From NCBI RefSeq assembly GCF_008477545.1, contig NZ_VORA01000003.1:62001-126000 (forward strand): 64,000 bases of DNA, written 5' to 3'. Source of the stretch: Roseibium aestuarii. Its GTDB lineage: Bacteria > Pseudomonadota > Alphaproteobacteria > Rhizobiales > Stappiaceae. Position numbers and translations under genes: made by a program. Each line of letters begins with the position of its first letter. Positions within the stretch are counted from its first letter, which is position 1. Shown here piece by piece: positions 18,468-26,743 of the stretch. Under the pieces are notes generated by a model. The model was given only the letters and a program-made list of their open reading frames with translations. It was not told where the DNA came from and searched no databases.

Positions 18468-19250
18468 ATGTCGACCCTCAACCGAAACCCGGGCTCTACG
18501 TATTCGGTGGCCGGCACCCGCGCTGACGCGGCGATCGATCAGGGCCTCCGCGCCTACATGCTGGGCGTCTACAACTACATGACGTTCGGCCTGGCCCTCA
18601 CCGGCCTCTTCGCCGTCGGCGCCTTCCTTCTGGCGACCACCCAGAACCCGGATCAGGCTGTTGCCCAGCTCGGCAACGGCACCCTGATCACCTCCTTCGG
18701 CGCCGCTCTTTATGGCTCCCAGCTCAAGTGGGTTGTCATGCTGGCCCCGCTTGGCATGGTGTTCTTCCTCTCCGCCCGCATCCACGCCATGAGCGGCTCC
18801 ACCGCGCGCACCATGTTCATGGTCTATGCGGCGCTGATGGGCCTGTCCCTGTCGTCGATCTTCCTGGTCTATACCGGCAACTCGATCGCCCGCGTCTTCT
18901 TCATCACGGCCGCCTCCTTCGGTGGTCTGAGCCTCTATGGCTACACCACGAAGAAGAGCCTGTCCGGCCTCGGCTCGTTCCTGATGATGGGCCTGATCGG
19001 CATCGTGATCGCGTCGCTGGTCAACATCTTCCTGGCCTCTTCGGCCATGCAGTTCGCCATCTCCGTGATCGGCGTCCTGGTGTTCGCCGGCCTCACCGCC
19101 TACGACACCCAGCAGATCAAGGAAATGTACTACCACGCCGATGGCGAGGAAGTGGCGATGAAGAAGTCCATCATGGGCGCCCTGCGTCTGTACCTGGACT
19201 TCATCAACCTCTTCGTCATGCTGCTGCAGCTCTTCGGCAACCGCGACTAA
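18468..19250 (+). CDS. Bax inhibitor-1/YccA-family membrane protein
   Basis: A 260-aa protein with seven hydrophobic segments and the BI-1 (UPF0005, YbhL/YccA) pattern: a cytosolic N-terminus, then YMTFGLALTGLFAVGAF and the conserved last loop TAYDTQQIKEMYY before the seventh helix. Bacterial members are pH-sensitive calcium leak channels or modulators of FtsH proteolysis; the role here is unknown. The start was chosen at the ATG preceded by GAGGAAAC; an in-frame ATG 23 codons upstream lies inside the leader. A strong intrinsic terminator follows directly. Confidence 0.88.
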   Translation: MSTLNRNPGSTYSVAGTRADAAIDQGLRAYMLGVYNYMTFGLALTGLFAVGAFLLATTQNPDQAVAQLGNGTLITSFGAALYGSQLKWVVMLAPLGMVFFLSARIHAMSGSTARTMFMVYAALMGLSLSSIFLVYTGNSIARVFFITAASFGGLSLYGYTTKKSLSGLGSFLMMGLIGIVIASLVNIFLASSAMQFAISVIGVLVFAGLTAYDTQQIKEMYYHADGEEVAMKKSIMGALRLYLDFINLFVMLLQLFGNRD

Positions 19251-19272
19251 GCGCGAGCCAGAGACGAACGAG

Positions 19273-19302
19273 AAAAGCCCGGCCTTCGCGCCGGGCTTTT
19301 TT
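19273..19302 (+). terminator. Intrinsic terminator of the BI-1 gene
   Basis: AAAAGCCCGG and CCGGGCTTTTTT form a stable stem around a short CCTTCGCG-containing loop and end in a six-T run. It lies 22 bases after the stop codon. Confidence 0.9.
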
Positions 19303-19330
19303 ATAGGAGATTTCAATCGGGGGAACGACC

Positions 19331-19714
19331 ATGCTCAAGGGACGGTGTGATTGCGGTAAGGTCAGTTTCGAGGTGCCGTCGGTCGAACCGAACGTCACCC
19401 TGTGCCATTGCAGCCAGTGCCGCCGCATGAGCGGCCACATCTGGGCCTCCACGCGCGCGCCATGGGACGCGGTGACCTTCACCTGCGACGGCGGTCTCGC
19501 CTGGTATGAATCCTCGAGCTGGGCTCAACGTGGATTTTGCCGCCACTGCGGCTCCAGCCTGTTTTATCGCCGGCATGAAGTGGATCACGTGGCCATAGCG
19601 GCCGGCTGCCTTGAGGCACCGACCGGGATGAGCGCGACAAGGCACATCTTCCTGAAGGACAAGGGCGACTACTACGACGTCACCGACAATCTGGAAAAAT
19701 TCGAGAGATACTGA
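19331..19714 (+). CDS. GFA-family zinc protein (CENP-V/GFA domain)
   Basis: A 127-aa protein with the zinc-binding pattern of the glutathione-dependent formaldehyde-activating (GFA) family: C-x-C in GRCDCGKV, C-x-x-C in LCHCSQCRR and a second pair FCRHCGSSLF. The first member was thought to join formaldehyde with glutathione, but most members have no proven activity. It has an ATG start just after the BI-1 terminator. It is convergent with the DUF2794 gene; the two stop codons are only a few bases apart. Confidence 0.88.
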   Translation: MLKGRCDCGKVSFEVPSVEPNVTLCHCSQCRRMSGHIWASTRAPWDAVTFTCDGGLAWYESSSWAQRGFCRHCGSSLFYRRHEVDHVAIAAGCLEAPTGMSATRHIFLKDKGDYYDVTDNLEKFERY

Positions 19715-19720
19715 CCTCAC

Positions 19721-20167
19721 TCACACCAGCCGCAAGTGCTTCTTCTTTTCCAGCACCTTGAGAACCTGCGGCAGCTCGTGGCCACGCTTCAGCACCATGC
19801 CGCCCGCGGCGACAACGCTGTAGGCGCCCTGCCGGCGGGCCAGCTTGGGGTCCTTCTCGATCCGATAGAGCGGCATCTCGGACGTGCGGCGGAAGACGGA
19901 AAACACCGCCTTCTCCTTCAACAGATCGATGGCATAGTCCCGCCACTCGCCGTCCGCCACCATGCGCCCGTAAAGCCGCAGGATCGCATCCAGCTCCCGC
20001 CGATTGAAACTGACGGCCGGGCGCGCGGGCGGAGAGCCGGAGCCTGACGAGATCCCCGTGGCAGCTCCTCCGGTCGCCGCGGCGGCCGTTGGGATCGGGG
20101 CAACCGCGGCGGGTTCCGCACCGTCCCGGTTCAGGGGCACTGACGATCCGTTGTCCGTGTCGCTCAT
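19721..20167 (-). CDS. DUF2794 domain protein
   Basis: A 148-aa alphaproteobacterial protein of unknown function. A 50-residue low-complexity N-terminus rich in Ala, Gly and Pro precedes the conserved domain FNRRELDAILRLYGRMVADG...DYAIDLLKEKAVFSVFRR...PLYRIEKDPKLARRQGAYSVV, which I recognise as DUF2794 (PF10984). No membrane segment or signal peptide is seen. The start is fixed by a strong AAGGAGG nine bases upstream of the ATG. Only a small basic tail (KVLEKKKHLRLV) follows the domain. Confidence 0.8.
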   Translation of the reverse strand: MSDTDNGSSVPLNRDGAEPAAVAPIPTAAAATGGAATGISSGSGSPPARPAVSFNRRELDAILRLYGRMVADGEWRDYAIDLLKEKAVFSVFRRTSEMPLYRIEKDPKLARRQGAYSVVAAGGMVLKRGHELPQVLKVLEKKKHLRLV

Positions 20168-20460
20168 TCGGCCTCCTTGCCTGCAGGAGCCAGACCTCGG
20201 GTCGGGAGGATGGGATCCAGCCCACTCGCCGACGCCCGGCATCACCGGGGAAGTTTGTCACCTAACGAACCGCCAGCGCAACCCCGTTCCCGGTTTCAGC
20301 GCATGGCCCCGGCAACAGGCTTCGTCACGAACCCCTGCAGAGACAGATATCTTCCGCCTTTCCCTGCGGCAGAGCCAAGGCAAGTCTCGGCAAAAAAATC
20401 AAGATTTCGCCGCAATGCAGTCAATCACCAGCCATTTTGGCTGACCATATTACCTTCATA
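20168..20460. other. Intergenic region without recognised genes
   Basis: This stretch lies between the divergent DUF2794 gene and the candidate small RNA. Short open frames here have no recognisable content and poor codon bias. It should hold the DUF2794 promoter on the minus side and the small-RNA promoter near its right end, where CATATT (20446-20451) is a possible -10 box; I see no convincing -35 partner. Confidence 0.4.
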
Positions 20461-20592
20461 CCCTGATGGCCCTACCGTCTGACTTCGGAACGCACTAGCC
20501 CCCCAGCCCCCCGAAGTTGGAACCGGACCAGGATGACAGTACGTGAGTATGCATCAGGGCAACTGAAGGGCCGGCTCTTGCCGGCCCTTTTC
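20461..20592 (+). ncRNA. Candidate structured small RNA with its own terminator
   Basis: In a gene-free gap, CCCTGATG (20461-20468) is perfectly complementary to CATCAGGG (20552-20559). Inside this closing stem, ACTTCGG (20482-20488) pairs with CCGAAGT (20511-20517), exposing a C-rich loop with two CCCCCC runs that could act as an anti-Shine-Dalgarno seed. An intrinsic terminator follows at once. No open frame ends at this terminator, so a noncoding transcript is the simplest reading. I do not recognise the Rfam family. It could also be a leader that attenuates the following GNAT gene. Confidence 0.5.
20565..20592 (+). terminator. Intrinsic terminator of the candidate small RNA
   Basis: AAGGGCCGGC, loop TCTT, GCCGGCCCTTTT. 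A 10-bp GC-rich stem is followed by four T on the plus strand; the minus direction has no T-run. No annotated plus-strand gene ends before it. Confidence 0.8.
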
Positions 20593-20702
20593 ATATCCGG
20601 CGCTCCGCGCGCTCACCGGACACCGGTTCGAGCCTTTCCCGGTCGCCCAGCCTCCCGACAAACGTCTTGTTCACGCCCGGACCGCCTGTGTATCCTCGCA
20701 GG

Positions 20703-21227
20703 ATGATCCGCGAGCCCACCAGCCTCCGCCGCGCGACCCTCGACGATTGCGCCGATCTGGCCGAGATCCACGCACAAGCCTGGACGCTCGCCTATCAGGG
20801 CGTGTTGCAAGGGGTGGAGCTGCGCCGCCTCATCGCCCGGCGGACGGATGCCTGGTGGCAAGGCGCCTTGCGCCGGGGCGTTGAGATCATGGTGCTCGAC
20901 GTGCTCGGCAAGCCAGCCGGCTACGCGACCTTTGGCAGCTGCCGCCTGAGCGACTTCCCCCAGGCCGGCGAGATCTACGAGCTCTACATGCGCCCCGACC
21001 ATCAGGGTCTGGGCTTCGGCCGCAGCCTCTTTGCTGCCGTGCGCAAGGATCTGGCCGCCCGCGGGCGGCCCACCCTGGCCGTTCAGGTGCTGGGGCAAAA
21101 CAGCGCGGCGCGCGGGTTCTATCAGGCCATCGGCGGCACCTTGGCCGCAACCTCCACCTATCGCAGCGCCGGCCAGACCCTGGATCTGGCGATCTACACC
21201 TGGCCGCCGCTCTCGACCCGCGCCTAG
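20703..21227 (+). CDS. GNAT-family N-acetyltransferase
   Basis: A 174-aa single-domain GNAT. Motif A, the acetyl-CoA pyrophosphate loop, is DHQGLGFGRSLF, preceded by IYELYMRP and followed by LAVQVLGQNSAARGFYQAIGG, the usual motif B. The acceptor is unknown; the resemblance is to the general RimI/ElaA-like group. The ATG chosen has little ribosome site; a GTG 5 codons and a TTG 12 codons upstream are alternatives, so translation is probably weak or the start is wrong. It sits downstream of the candidate small RNA and its terminator. Confidence 0.8.
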   Translation: MIREPTSLRRATLDDCADLAEIHAQAWTLAYQGVLQGVELRRLIARRTDAWWQGALRRGVEIMVLDVLGKPAGYATFGSCRLSDFPQAGEIYELYMRPDHQGLGFGRSLFAAVRKDLAARGRPTLAVQVLGQNSAARGFYQAIGGTLAATSTYRSAGQTLDLAIYTWPPLSTRA

Positions 21228-21237
21228 AAGACGGCGC

Positions 21238-21831
21238 CTAGCGGGCGAGCACGCCTGGGCGTCCGATCACCCGCGGCATCTGGTTGCAATCATGAGAGCC
21301 CGCAAGATCATCCGCCGCCTGACGGGCCAGCGCATTGGCATTCCCGTTGGCCCGGGCATCCACATAGGCCACATGACAGGTGACGCCCGCCCCCAGTTGC
21401 GTGACGACCAGAACCTCGTCGGGCCGTCCGCCATCCGGCGCATCGAGGAACCACCGCAGGATCGTCGCGAAGGGCACCCCGCCACGCAGACGCCACTCCA
21501 GGGTCTCGTTGATGGTGTTGAAGTTGGGGAAGGTCTGAACCGCGGCGATCTCGTCTCCCGCCTGAGGTCCGAAGGACACGAACATGCGCAGATCCCCTTC
21601 CGCCACGCGCACCGGGATGTCTTGGTACCCCGGACAGATCCAGCTGCCGCCGTCGGTCCCCTCCTCAGAGGGGGGCGAGGCAACGGCGCAGGCCTCCAGC
21701 CGGATCTTGCTGTAGGCGCTTTCGACCTCTCCCGCCAGGCCGCGATCCGCGCTCATGGAAAGAGCCAGGGGCAGGACAAGCGTCAGGGCAAGGAGAAACG
21801 CCCGGGGAAACGTTGCGGCAAAGCTCTTCAT
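21238..21831 (-). CDS. Secreted conserved hypothetical protein
   Basis: A 197-aa protein with an N-terminal signal peptide (basic MKSFAATFPRAFL, then a hydrophobic core to about residue 25). The mature part contains three or four cysteines that could form disulfides (LEACAVA, WICPGY, VTCHVAY, HDCNQMP) and a PGYQDIPVRVAEGDLRMFVSFG segment. I do not recognise a named domain; similar proteins are present as uncharacterised periplasmic proteins in Rhizobiales. AAGGA and GAGG lie upstream of the ATG. It converges on the GNAT gene and is divergent from ppa. Confidence 0.7.
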   Translation of the reverse strand: MKSFAATFPRAFLLALTLVLPLALSMSADRGLAGEVESAYSKIRLEACAVASPPSEEGTDGGSWICPGYQDIPVRVAEGDLRMFVSFGPQAGDEIAAVQTFPNFNTINETLEWRLRGGVPFATILRWFLDAPDGGRPDEVLVVTQLGAGVTCHVAYVDARANGNANALARQAADDLAGSHDCNQMPRVIGRPGVLAR

Positions 21832-21931
21832 GATCCTCAGGTCCTTCCGGATGCTTCCTGCGCAAAGCAACCGCTGGCGACACTCGCGCGCAGCAACGTT
21901 CATCGTAAAGTTGCATCGCAACAATAAAGGC

Positions 21932-21960
21932 TTGCACTTGGTCAATCGGCCTGCAATAGA
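21932..21960 (+). promoter_or_regulatory. Candidate housekeeping promoter of ppa
   Basis: TTGCAC and AATAGA separated by 17 bases. Predicted transcription would start about 25 bases before the ppa ATG, which is preceded by AGGAG. Confidence 0.5.
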
Positions 21961-21990
21961 CCCACGGACAGCCAACAGGAGTCAAGCAGC

Positions 21991-22524
21991 ATGCGTATTG
22001 ATGCGGTGCCGATCGGCAAGAACCCGCCCGAGGACATCAACGTCATCATCGAAGTGTCCATCGGCGGTGAGCCGATCAAGTATGAAATGGACAAGGAAGC
22101 CGGCGCCATGTACGTGGACCGTTTCCTCTACACCCCCATGCGCTATCCGGGTAACTACGGCTTCGTTCCGCACACCCTGTGCGGCGATGGCGACCCCATC
22201 GACGTGGTCGTCGTCAACCAGCGGCCGATCATCCCGGGCGCGATCATGAGCTGCCGTCCGATCGGCGTTCTGCTGATGGAAGACGAGAGCGGCCAGGACG
22301 AGAAGATCCTCGCGGTTCCGACCCACAAGCTCACCAAGCGCTATGACAACGTCAACGACGTGTCCGATCTGCCGGAAATCACCATCGCGCAGGTCAAGCA
22401 CTTCTTCGAGCACTACAAGGATCTGGAACCCGGCAAGTGGGTGAAGGTGACCGGCGTCGAAGGCGTCGAGAAGGCCAAGCAGCTGATCATCGAATCCATC
22501 GAGCGGGCCAAGAACGCCGGCTGA
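21991..22524 (+). CDS. ppa: Inorganic pyrophosphatase
   Basis: A 177-aa family I soluble pyrophosphatase, the usual bacterial length. The signature [11 protein letters not shown], a PROSITE-like D-x-D-P-x-D-V, carries metal-ligand aspartates; the Lys, Glu and Tyr residues of the active site are in [10 protein letters not shown] and [12 protein letters not shown]. It hydrolyses pyrophosphate to two phosphates and pulls biosynthetic reactions forward. AGGAG stands upstream of the ATG. Single gene; it is followed by the convergent zincin gene. Confidence 0.96.
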   Translation: MRIDAVPIGKNPPEDINVIIEVSIGGEPIKYEMDKEAGAMYVDRFLYTPMRYPGNYGFVPHTLCGDGDPIDVVVVNQRPIIPGAIMSCRPIGVLLMEDESGQDEKILAVPTHKLTKRYDNVNDVSDLPEITIAQVKHFFEHYKDLEPGKWVKVTGVEGVEKAKQLIIESIERAKNAG

Positions 22525-22569
22525 CACGCCGCGATCTTTCCGAACGACTTGCGCGAGGCCGCGGCTGGG

Positions 22570-23004
22570 TCAGTCCCCCACCGCGGCCTCGATGCGTTCC
22601 ATGTCCGCATCCGAGAGGCCGAAGTGGTGGCCGATCTCGTGGATCAGCACATGAGCGACGATTTCCCCGAGGCTCTCGTCATTGGCGGCCCAGTAGTCGA
22701 GGATCGCCCGGCGGAACAGCCAGATCCGGTTGGGCATCTGGCCGGTGACCATGGACGCCGCCTCCTCCGTGAAGGGGCTGCCCTCGAATAGGCCGAGCAG
22801 TTCGAACGGATCCTCGATCCCCATTTCATCCAGGATTTCATCCGGCGCATAGTCCGCAAGCGAGATCTGCAGATTGCCGCAACGGGTCAGGAATTCGCCC
22901 GGCAGCTGCGCCAGGGTCTCGCTGGCCAGCTCCTCGAAGGCGTCGAGATCGGGGGCGCGCCGCGTCGCCCAATCATTTGACCGCGGAGGATGAATGGAGG
23001 CCAT
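22570..23004 (-). CDS. Minimal zincin metallopeptidase family protein (DUF1025)
   Basis: A 144-aa protein of the small zincin-like family PF06262. The HExxH zinc motif is in VLIHEIGHHFGLSDADM near the C-terminus, where HEIGH provides two His ligands and the general-base Glu, and the downstream Asp fits the family. The rest, NLQISLADYAPDEILDEMG, is the conserved acidic N-terminal half. The family has a complete active site but no established substrate. It has no signal peptide and is cytoplasmic. ATG start with GGAGGA-like bases overlapping the codon region. Confidence 0.87.
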   Translation of the reverse strand: MASIHPPRSNDWATRRAPDLDAFEELASETLAQLPGEFLTRCGNLQISLADYAPDEILDEMGIEDPFELLGLFEGSPFTEEAASMVTGQMPNRIWLFRRAILDYWAANDESLGEIVAHVLIHEIGHHFGLSDADMERIEAAVGD

Positions 23005-23185
23005 GCAAAACTGTCCAAGATGTTCGGGCAGCAGACCCCGTGTCCGCGCCGCCTGTCCGCTCCGTCCCGCAGCAAGGGGACCAGAGCCTGTGACCGTCTA
23101 GTGCAAAACAGCGCCCGAGGGAACCGCCTGCCTGCGCACGGGGCCAGAGGCACCTTGCCAGACACGGCATCCGGGCGGCCGTTGC

Positions 23186-23452
23186 CTAGAACAGATAGGT
23201 CACCGCAAGGTGGATGAGAAGTCCGGCGAAGAATACGAGGCCCGCCATGCGGCCGATGCGCGTGCCCCAGACCTCGATCCGGTCGCCCTCCGGCTTGTCG
23301 TCGGCCTGCAGGTGGTCCTGCGCCCGCTTGGCCATGCGCACGAAGCTGGATCCGCCCACGGTCTCGCTTTCGGCCATCACCCGGTCGATGTCACGCAGCG
23401 CCTGCTGGCGCCGCGCCTCGTCAGCCTCGCGGGAAGGCGGGCGACCGCTCAT
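23186..23452 (-). CDS. Small single-helix membrane protein downstream of dsbB
   Basis: An 88-aa protein with a charged N-terminal 60 residues (EADEARRQQALRDIDRVM) and one C-terminal hydrophobic helix, RMAGLVFFAGLLIHLAVTYLF. Its ATG overlaps the stop codon of dsbB by four bases (ATGA), so it is almost surely made from the same mRNA. I recognise no family name. The gene context suggests a role near thiol oxidation in the inner membrane, which is inference only. Confidence 0.72.
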   Translation of the reverse strand: MSGRPPSREADEARRQQALRDIDRVMAESETVGGSSFVRMAKRAQDHLQADDKPEGDRIEVWGTRIGRMAGLVFFAGLLIHLAVTYLF

Positions 23453-23955
23453 GCGCCCCTCCGGCGATAGACGCAGAGATAGCCGCTGAAGAAGGCCAGC
23501 AGCGAGAGACCGGCCGACGCCACCGCGTTCCAGCCGGCAAAGGACAGGCCCAGCATGCGCCAGCTTGCTTCCGAGCAGCTGACGATCCGCTGGGTCTGCA
23601 GCCCCTTCAGCAGGTCGGCGGTGGTCGTCGCCATGGCAGAACCGCCGCCGCAATCGTTCGGACCCGGCCAGAAGGCCCATTCGGCCCCGGCCTGATAGAC
23701 CCCGAGACCGGAGCCGTAGGCGAAGACGATGCCGACCAGAACGAGAAACGCCAGCGCCAGCAGGTTCCGGTTTTTCAGGCGGGCAATCAGCGCCAGCACG
23801 ATTAGCGGCAGCGCCACGTAATAGGGCACCCGCTGTTCGAGGCAGAGCTTGCAGGGCACATAGCCGCCGAGGAGCTGGAAGCCCCAGGCCGTGGAGATGA
23901 CGGCCGCGGCCCCGAGGAACAGGAGGATGATCCCGAATTTTGCCTTGAATGCCAT
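23449..23955 (-). CDS. dsbB: Disulfide bond formation protein B
   Basis: A 168-aa inner-membrane protein with four helices. The first periplasmic loop has C-K-L-C (VPCKLCLEQRVPYY), which passes electrons to quinone; the second loop has the more widely spaced pair, Cys in NDCGGGSA and Cys in RIVSC, which reoxidises DsbA. This matches alphaproteobacterial DsbB. It is the middle gene of an apparent operon with the YqaA-type gene upstream (13 bases away) and the small membrane protein downstream (4-base overlap). No dsbA lies nearby. Confidence 0.88.
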   Translation of the reverse strand: MAFKAKFGIILLFLGAAAVISTAWGFQLLGGYVPCKLCLEQRVPYYVALPLIVLALIARLKNRNLLALAFLVLVGIVFAYGSGLGVYQAGAEWAFWPGPNDCGGGSAMATTTADLLKGLQTQRIVSCSEASWRMLGLSFAGWNAVASAGLSLLAFFSGYLCVYRRRGA

Positions 23956-23968
23956 GGGCGTCCCGCTC

Positions 23969-24547
23969 CTAGACGAGTTTCAGAAGGGCAAAGCCCCCGA
24001 CCAGCGCCACCACGCAGACGGTGAAGACCAGCCCGAGCCGGCGCTCGATGAAATCACGGATCGGCGGGCCGAAGAAATAGAGAAGTGCCGCTTCGATGAA
24101 GAAGCGCAGCCCGCGCGAGACGAGGCTGGCCAGGATGAAGACCGGCGAGCTGAGACCCGCAGCCCCCGAGGCGATGGTGATCACCTTGTAGGGGAAGGGG
24201 GTAAGCCCTGCGAAGAACACGAACCACCAGCCCCAGGCCATGAAGGTGGCGCTGAATTCCTCGAAATAATGCAGCTTGCCGTAAAAGGCGAGGATCGGCT
24301 CGGCCACCTGCACGAAGAGGAACATGCCGATGAGATAGCCGAGAATGCCGCCCAGCACCGACATGGCGGTGCACAGGGCCGCATAGGCCCAGGCGCGCTC
24401 GCGCCGGGCGATCACCATCGGCACCAGCAGGATGTCCGGCGGGATCGGGAAGACGGAGCTCTCGATGAAGGAAACGGCGCCGAGGGCGAGCGGGGCTCGC
24501 GGTCCGGCGGCAAGGGACAGGGTCCAGTCGTAAAGGCGGCGCAACAT
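23969..24547 (-). CDS. YqaA-family (DedA superfamily) membrane protein
   Basis: A 192-aa membrane protein of the SNARE-associated/DedA superfamily. The conserved stretch SFIESSVFPIPPDILLVPM and the second-half motif FFAGLTPFPYKVITIASGAAG are typical of YqaA. Five or six hydrophobic segments are seen. DedA proteins handle undecaprenyl phosphate or membrane-potential-linked transport; the YqaA subgroup is not characterised. First gene of the dsbB operon. The ATG was chosen because the helix pattern starts there; an open frame 180 codons longer overlaps the tRNA gene and is spurious. Confidence 0.85.
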   Translation of the reverse strand: MLRRLYDWTLSLAAGPRAPLALGAVSFIESSVFPIPPDILLVPMVIARRERAWAYAALCTAMSVLGGILGYLIGMFLFVQVAEPILAFYGKLHYFEEFSATFMAWGWWFVFFAGLTPFPYKVITIASGAAGLSSPVFILASLVSRGLRFFIEAALLYFFGPPIRDFIERRLGLVFTVCVVALVGGFALLKLV

Positions 24548-24828
24548 GATCCTCTGATTAGCCGCTTGCCGCCGCCCTGTCATCCTCAAACCTTGCAGGG
24601 CAGCATATGCGGAGCCCGGGCGACCCTGCGTCGACCGCCATCGCGCACCCCGGCCGCGTGCCGCCCCTTTCAACCGGCACGGTCGACCGACCCTCACCTT
24701 CCCCCGCAAAGTCTGGCCAGCGTCCTTTGCAACGCCCACCGCGCCCCGGCAACCGGGCAAACCTTCGCCCTCCGGACGGATGCCTGTGCACAGGCTGGAA
24801 AGCCCCCGTCCGCAGCGGGGGAAGAGGA
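24548..24828. other. Intergenic region before tRNA-Leu
   Basis: GC-rich gap between the divergent yqaA operon and tRNA-Leu. I see no gene. It must hold the yqaA-dsbB promoter (minus strand, left end). A CCCCCG/CGGGGG stem at about 24803-24820 is the only clear secondary structure. Confidence 0.4.
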
Positions 24829-24856
24829 TTGACGCCCGTCCCCGCCTGACTATTAT
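24829..24856 (+). promoter_or_regulatory. Promoter of tRNA-Leu
   Basis: TTGACG, a 16-base spacer and TATTAT, a near-consensus housekeeping promoter that ends 16 bases before the mature tRNA 5' end, the expected distance for a tRNA gene. Confidence 0.8.
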
Positions 24857-24872
24857 CGCCCCCGGTCTGCAC

Positions 24873-24957
24873 GCCCCCCTGGCGGAATTGGTAGACGCGG
24901 CGGATTCAAAATCCGTTTCCTCACGGAGTGCCGGTTCGATTCCGGCGGGGGGCACCA
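24873..24957 (+). tRNA. tRNA-Leu (anticodon CAA)
   Basis: 85 bases including an encoded CCA. The acceptor stem is GCCCCCC / GGGGGGC with discriminator A. D-arm sequence GGCGGAATTGGTAGACGC, anticodon stem GCGGA / TCCGT with loop TTCAAAA giving anticodon CAA (reads UUG), the long class II variable arm TTCCTCACGGAGT, and T-arm GCCGGTTCGATTCCGGC. The class II arm and D-loop confirm leucine. No integrase or duplicated 3' end is visible next to it, so I see no integration at this site. Confidence 0.97.
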
Positions 24958-25188
24958 CGGATCTGGCGGGGTCAGACGCGCCGGCCGGGGAAGCAGCATC
25001 CCGACACGATGGCACATACGGCACATCACGTGGCACAGGCCGGTGGATCCACCTCGGTCCCTCCTGCCTCGCCGACCGCTGATCGTCTTCCACTGGCAGC
25101 CCCCACCTGCGACCATCCCGATCCTAGAAAAAATCCCTCCGCTGCATTAGCTTGCGCGGATCAGGCTGTCCGGCACCGGAGAGGAACC

Positions 25189-26733
25189 ATGTCCGCGCAA
25201 CGGGAAATCGAACTGAAGCTCGTGGTGGCGCCTCAGGACCTGGAGACGCTGAAGACCGTGGCCGCCCCGCAAGGCGTGAGCGAGGCCCCGGCGACACCCG
25301 CGACCCTGCGCTCCACCTATGTGGACACCCCCGATCAGGCCCTGCGCCGCGCCAGGATCTCGCTGCGCCTGCGGGACAAGTCGTCCGGCCAGCGGGTCCA
25401 GACCCTGAAGATCGGAACCGGTGTGAAGGGCGGGCTTTCCAGCGCCGTCGAGATCGAGAAGCCTCTCGAGGGCGACAGCCTCGACCTGGCGCTGATCGAC
25501 GATCCCCGTGCCCTGAAGGCCCTGAACCGGGCCGTTGCCGGATCCCCCCTGTCGCCGGTCTTCGAGACCCGTATCGAGCGGCATGTCCGCGAAATCCGAG
25601 CCGAACCGGACGTGAGCGTCGAGATTGCCCTGGACCAGGGCGACGTCGTGGCCGGAGACCTGCGCGCGCCCCTTTGCGAGGTGGAGCTGGAGCGTGTGTC
25701 CGGCCCGGCGGCCGGTCTCTTTGCCACCGCCCGCTGGCTTCTGGCGGATGTGCCCTTTGCCTTCTCCCCCTGCAGCAAGTCCGAGCGCGGCTATCGGCTG
25801 ATGGCGGGCGAGCCGGCTTCCCCCCTTCCCCGCGGCGCGGGTGAGGACCTGATCAACCGGGAGCACCGGACCGGCGAAGCCATGACCGCCGTTCTCGCCG
25901 ACTGCCTGATGCAGATCGCCGACAACCGGCTGGGCTATCTGGCGACCCCGGAACCGGAAATCGCCCACCAGCTGCGGGTGGGCCTGCGCCGGCTGCGCAG
26001 CGCGCTGGATCTGTTCCGGCCGGCGCTGGAAGAGGTTGCCGCCCGCCGTCATCTGGCAGGCCTCGCCCGCGATCTGGCCCGTCTGGTGGGCCCGGTGCGA
26101 GACCTCGACGTGCTGCGCGACGAGATTGTCGCCCCCCTGTGCGAGGCGCTGCCGGAGATTGTTTCGGCCAGCTCGCTCATGGATCTTCTGGACCAGCGGC
26201 GCAGCGCACTGCGCCAGCGCCTGGCGGACGACCTGCGGGATCCGCGCTGGAACGACCTGCTTCTCACCCTCGCGGAGCTGCTTGCCATGCGCCCCTGGGA
26301 AAGGGCGGAAGGCAAGGTCTGGGAACAGGATCTGGAAAAGACCGCAAGGCAGGCGCTCAAGCGCCGCTGGAAGGCAGTTCAGGCCTATGGCGACCGACTG
26401 GACGACCTGAGCGAGACCGAGCGGCACGACATGCGCAAGGCGCTGAAGAGCCTGCGCTACGGGCTGGATTTCTTCGACCCGCTCTATCCGGGCAAGAGGC
26501 TGAAACCCTGGCTCGCCGCCCTCAAGCGCCTGCAGGATGTCTTCGGCAGCCTGAACGATGTTGCCATGGCGGAGCGACTGGCCTCGGGCCTGGACGATCT
26601 GCCCCCGCAAGGAGCCTTTGCCGCCGGCTTCTGCCTCGCCCGGGCGCGTGCCCGCGCCGACCGGGACTGGCGCAAGGCCCGCAAGCTCTGGGACGAGCTG
26701 GCCGGACGCAATCCCTTCTGGACCAGGGACTAA
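25189..26733 (+). CDS. CYTH-CHAD domain protein (inorganic triphosphatase-like)
   Basis: A 514-aa two-domain protein. Residues 1-200 form the CYTH tunnel domain with the E-x-E-x-K signature REIELKL (Glu6, Glu8, Lys10) and further charged strands such as RISLRLRDK; CYTH enzymes hydrolyse tripolyphosphate or related triphosphates. Residues 225-514 form a CHAD domain, a helical His/Arg-rich polyphosphate-binding module (HQLRVGLRRLRSALDLF and DMRKALKSLRYGLDFF are its conserved halves). The combination suggests attachment to polyphosphate granules. AGAGGAA lies just before the ATG. It is convergent with phnF; the phosphorus theme it shares with the neighbouring phn operon may be chance. Confidence 0.88.
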   Translation: MSAQREIELKLVVAPQDLETLKTVAAPQGVSEAPATPATLRSTYVDTPDQALRRARISLRLRDKSSGQRVQTLKIGTGVKGGLSSAVEIEKPLEGDSLDLALIDDPRALKALNRAVAGSPLSPVFETRIERHVREIRAEPDVSVEIALDQGDVVAGDLRAPLCEVELERVSGPAAGLFATARWLLADVPFAFSPCSKSERGYRLMAGEPASPLPRGAGEDLINREHRTGEAMTAVLADCLMQIADNRLGYLATPEPEIAHQLRVGLRRLRSALDLFRPALEEVAARRHLAGLARDLARLVGPVRDLDVLRDEIVAPLCEALPEIVSASSLMDLLDQRRSALRQRLADDLRDPRWNDLLLTLAELLAMRPWERAEGKVWEQDLEKTARQALKRRWKAVQAYGDRLDDLSETERHDMRKALKSLRYGLDFFDPLYPGKRLKPWLAALKRLQDVFGSLNDVAMAERLASGLDDLPPQGAFAAGFCLARARARADRDWRKARKLWDELAGRNPFWTRD

Positions 26734-26743
26734 AGATCCCGCG

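Noticed and set aside
24873..24957. Integration site at the 3' end of tRNA-Leu
   Set aside because: No duplicated tRNA end and no integrase gene are seen nearby.
23969..25093. Extended YqaA frame through the tRNA-Leu gene
   Set aside because: The extra 180 residues have no helices or conservation and run antisense through the tRNA; the ATG at 24547 fits the family.
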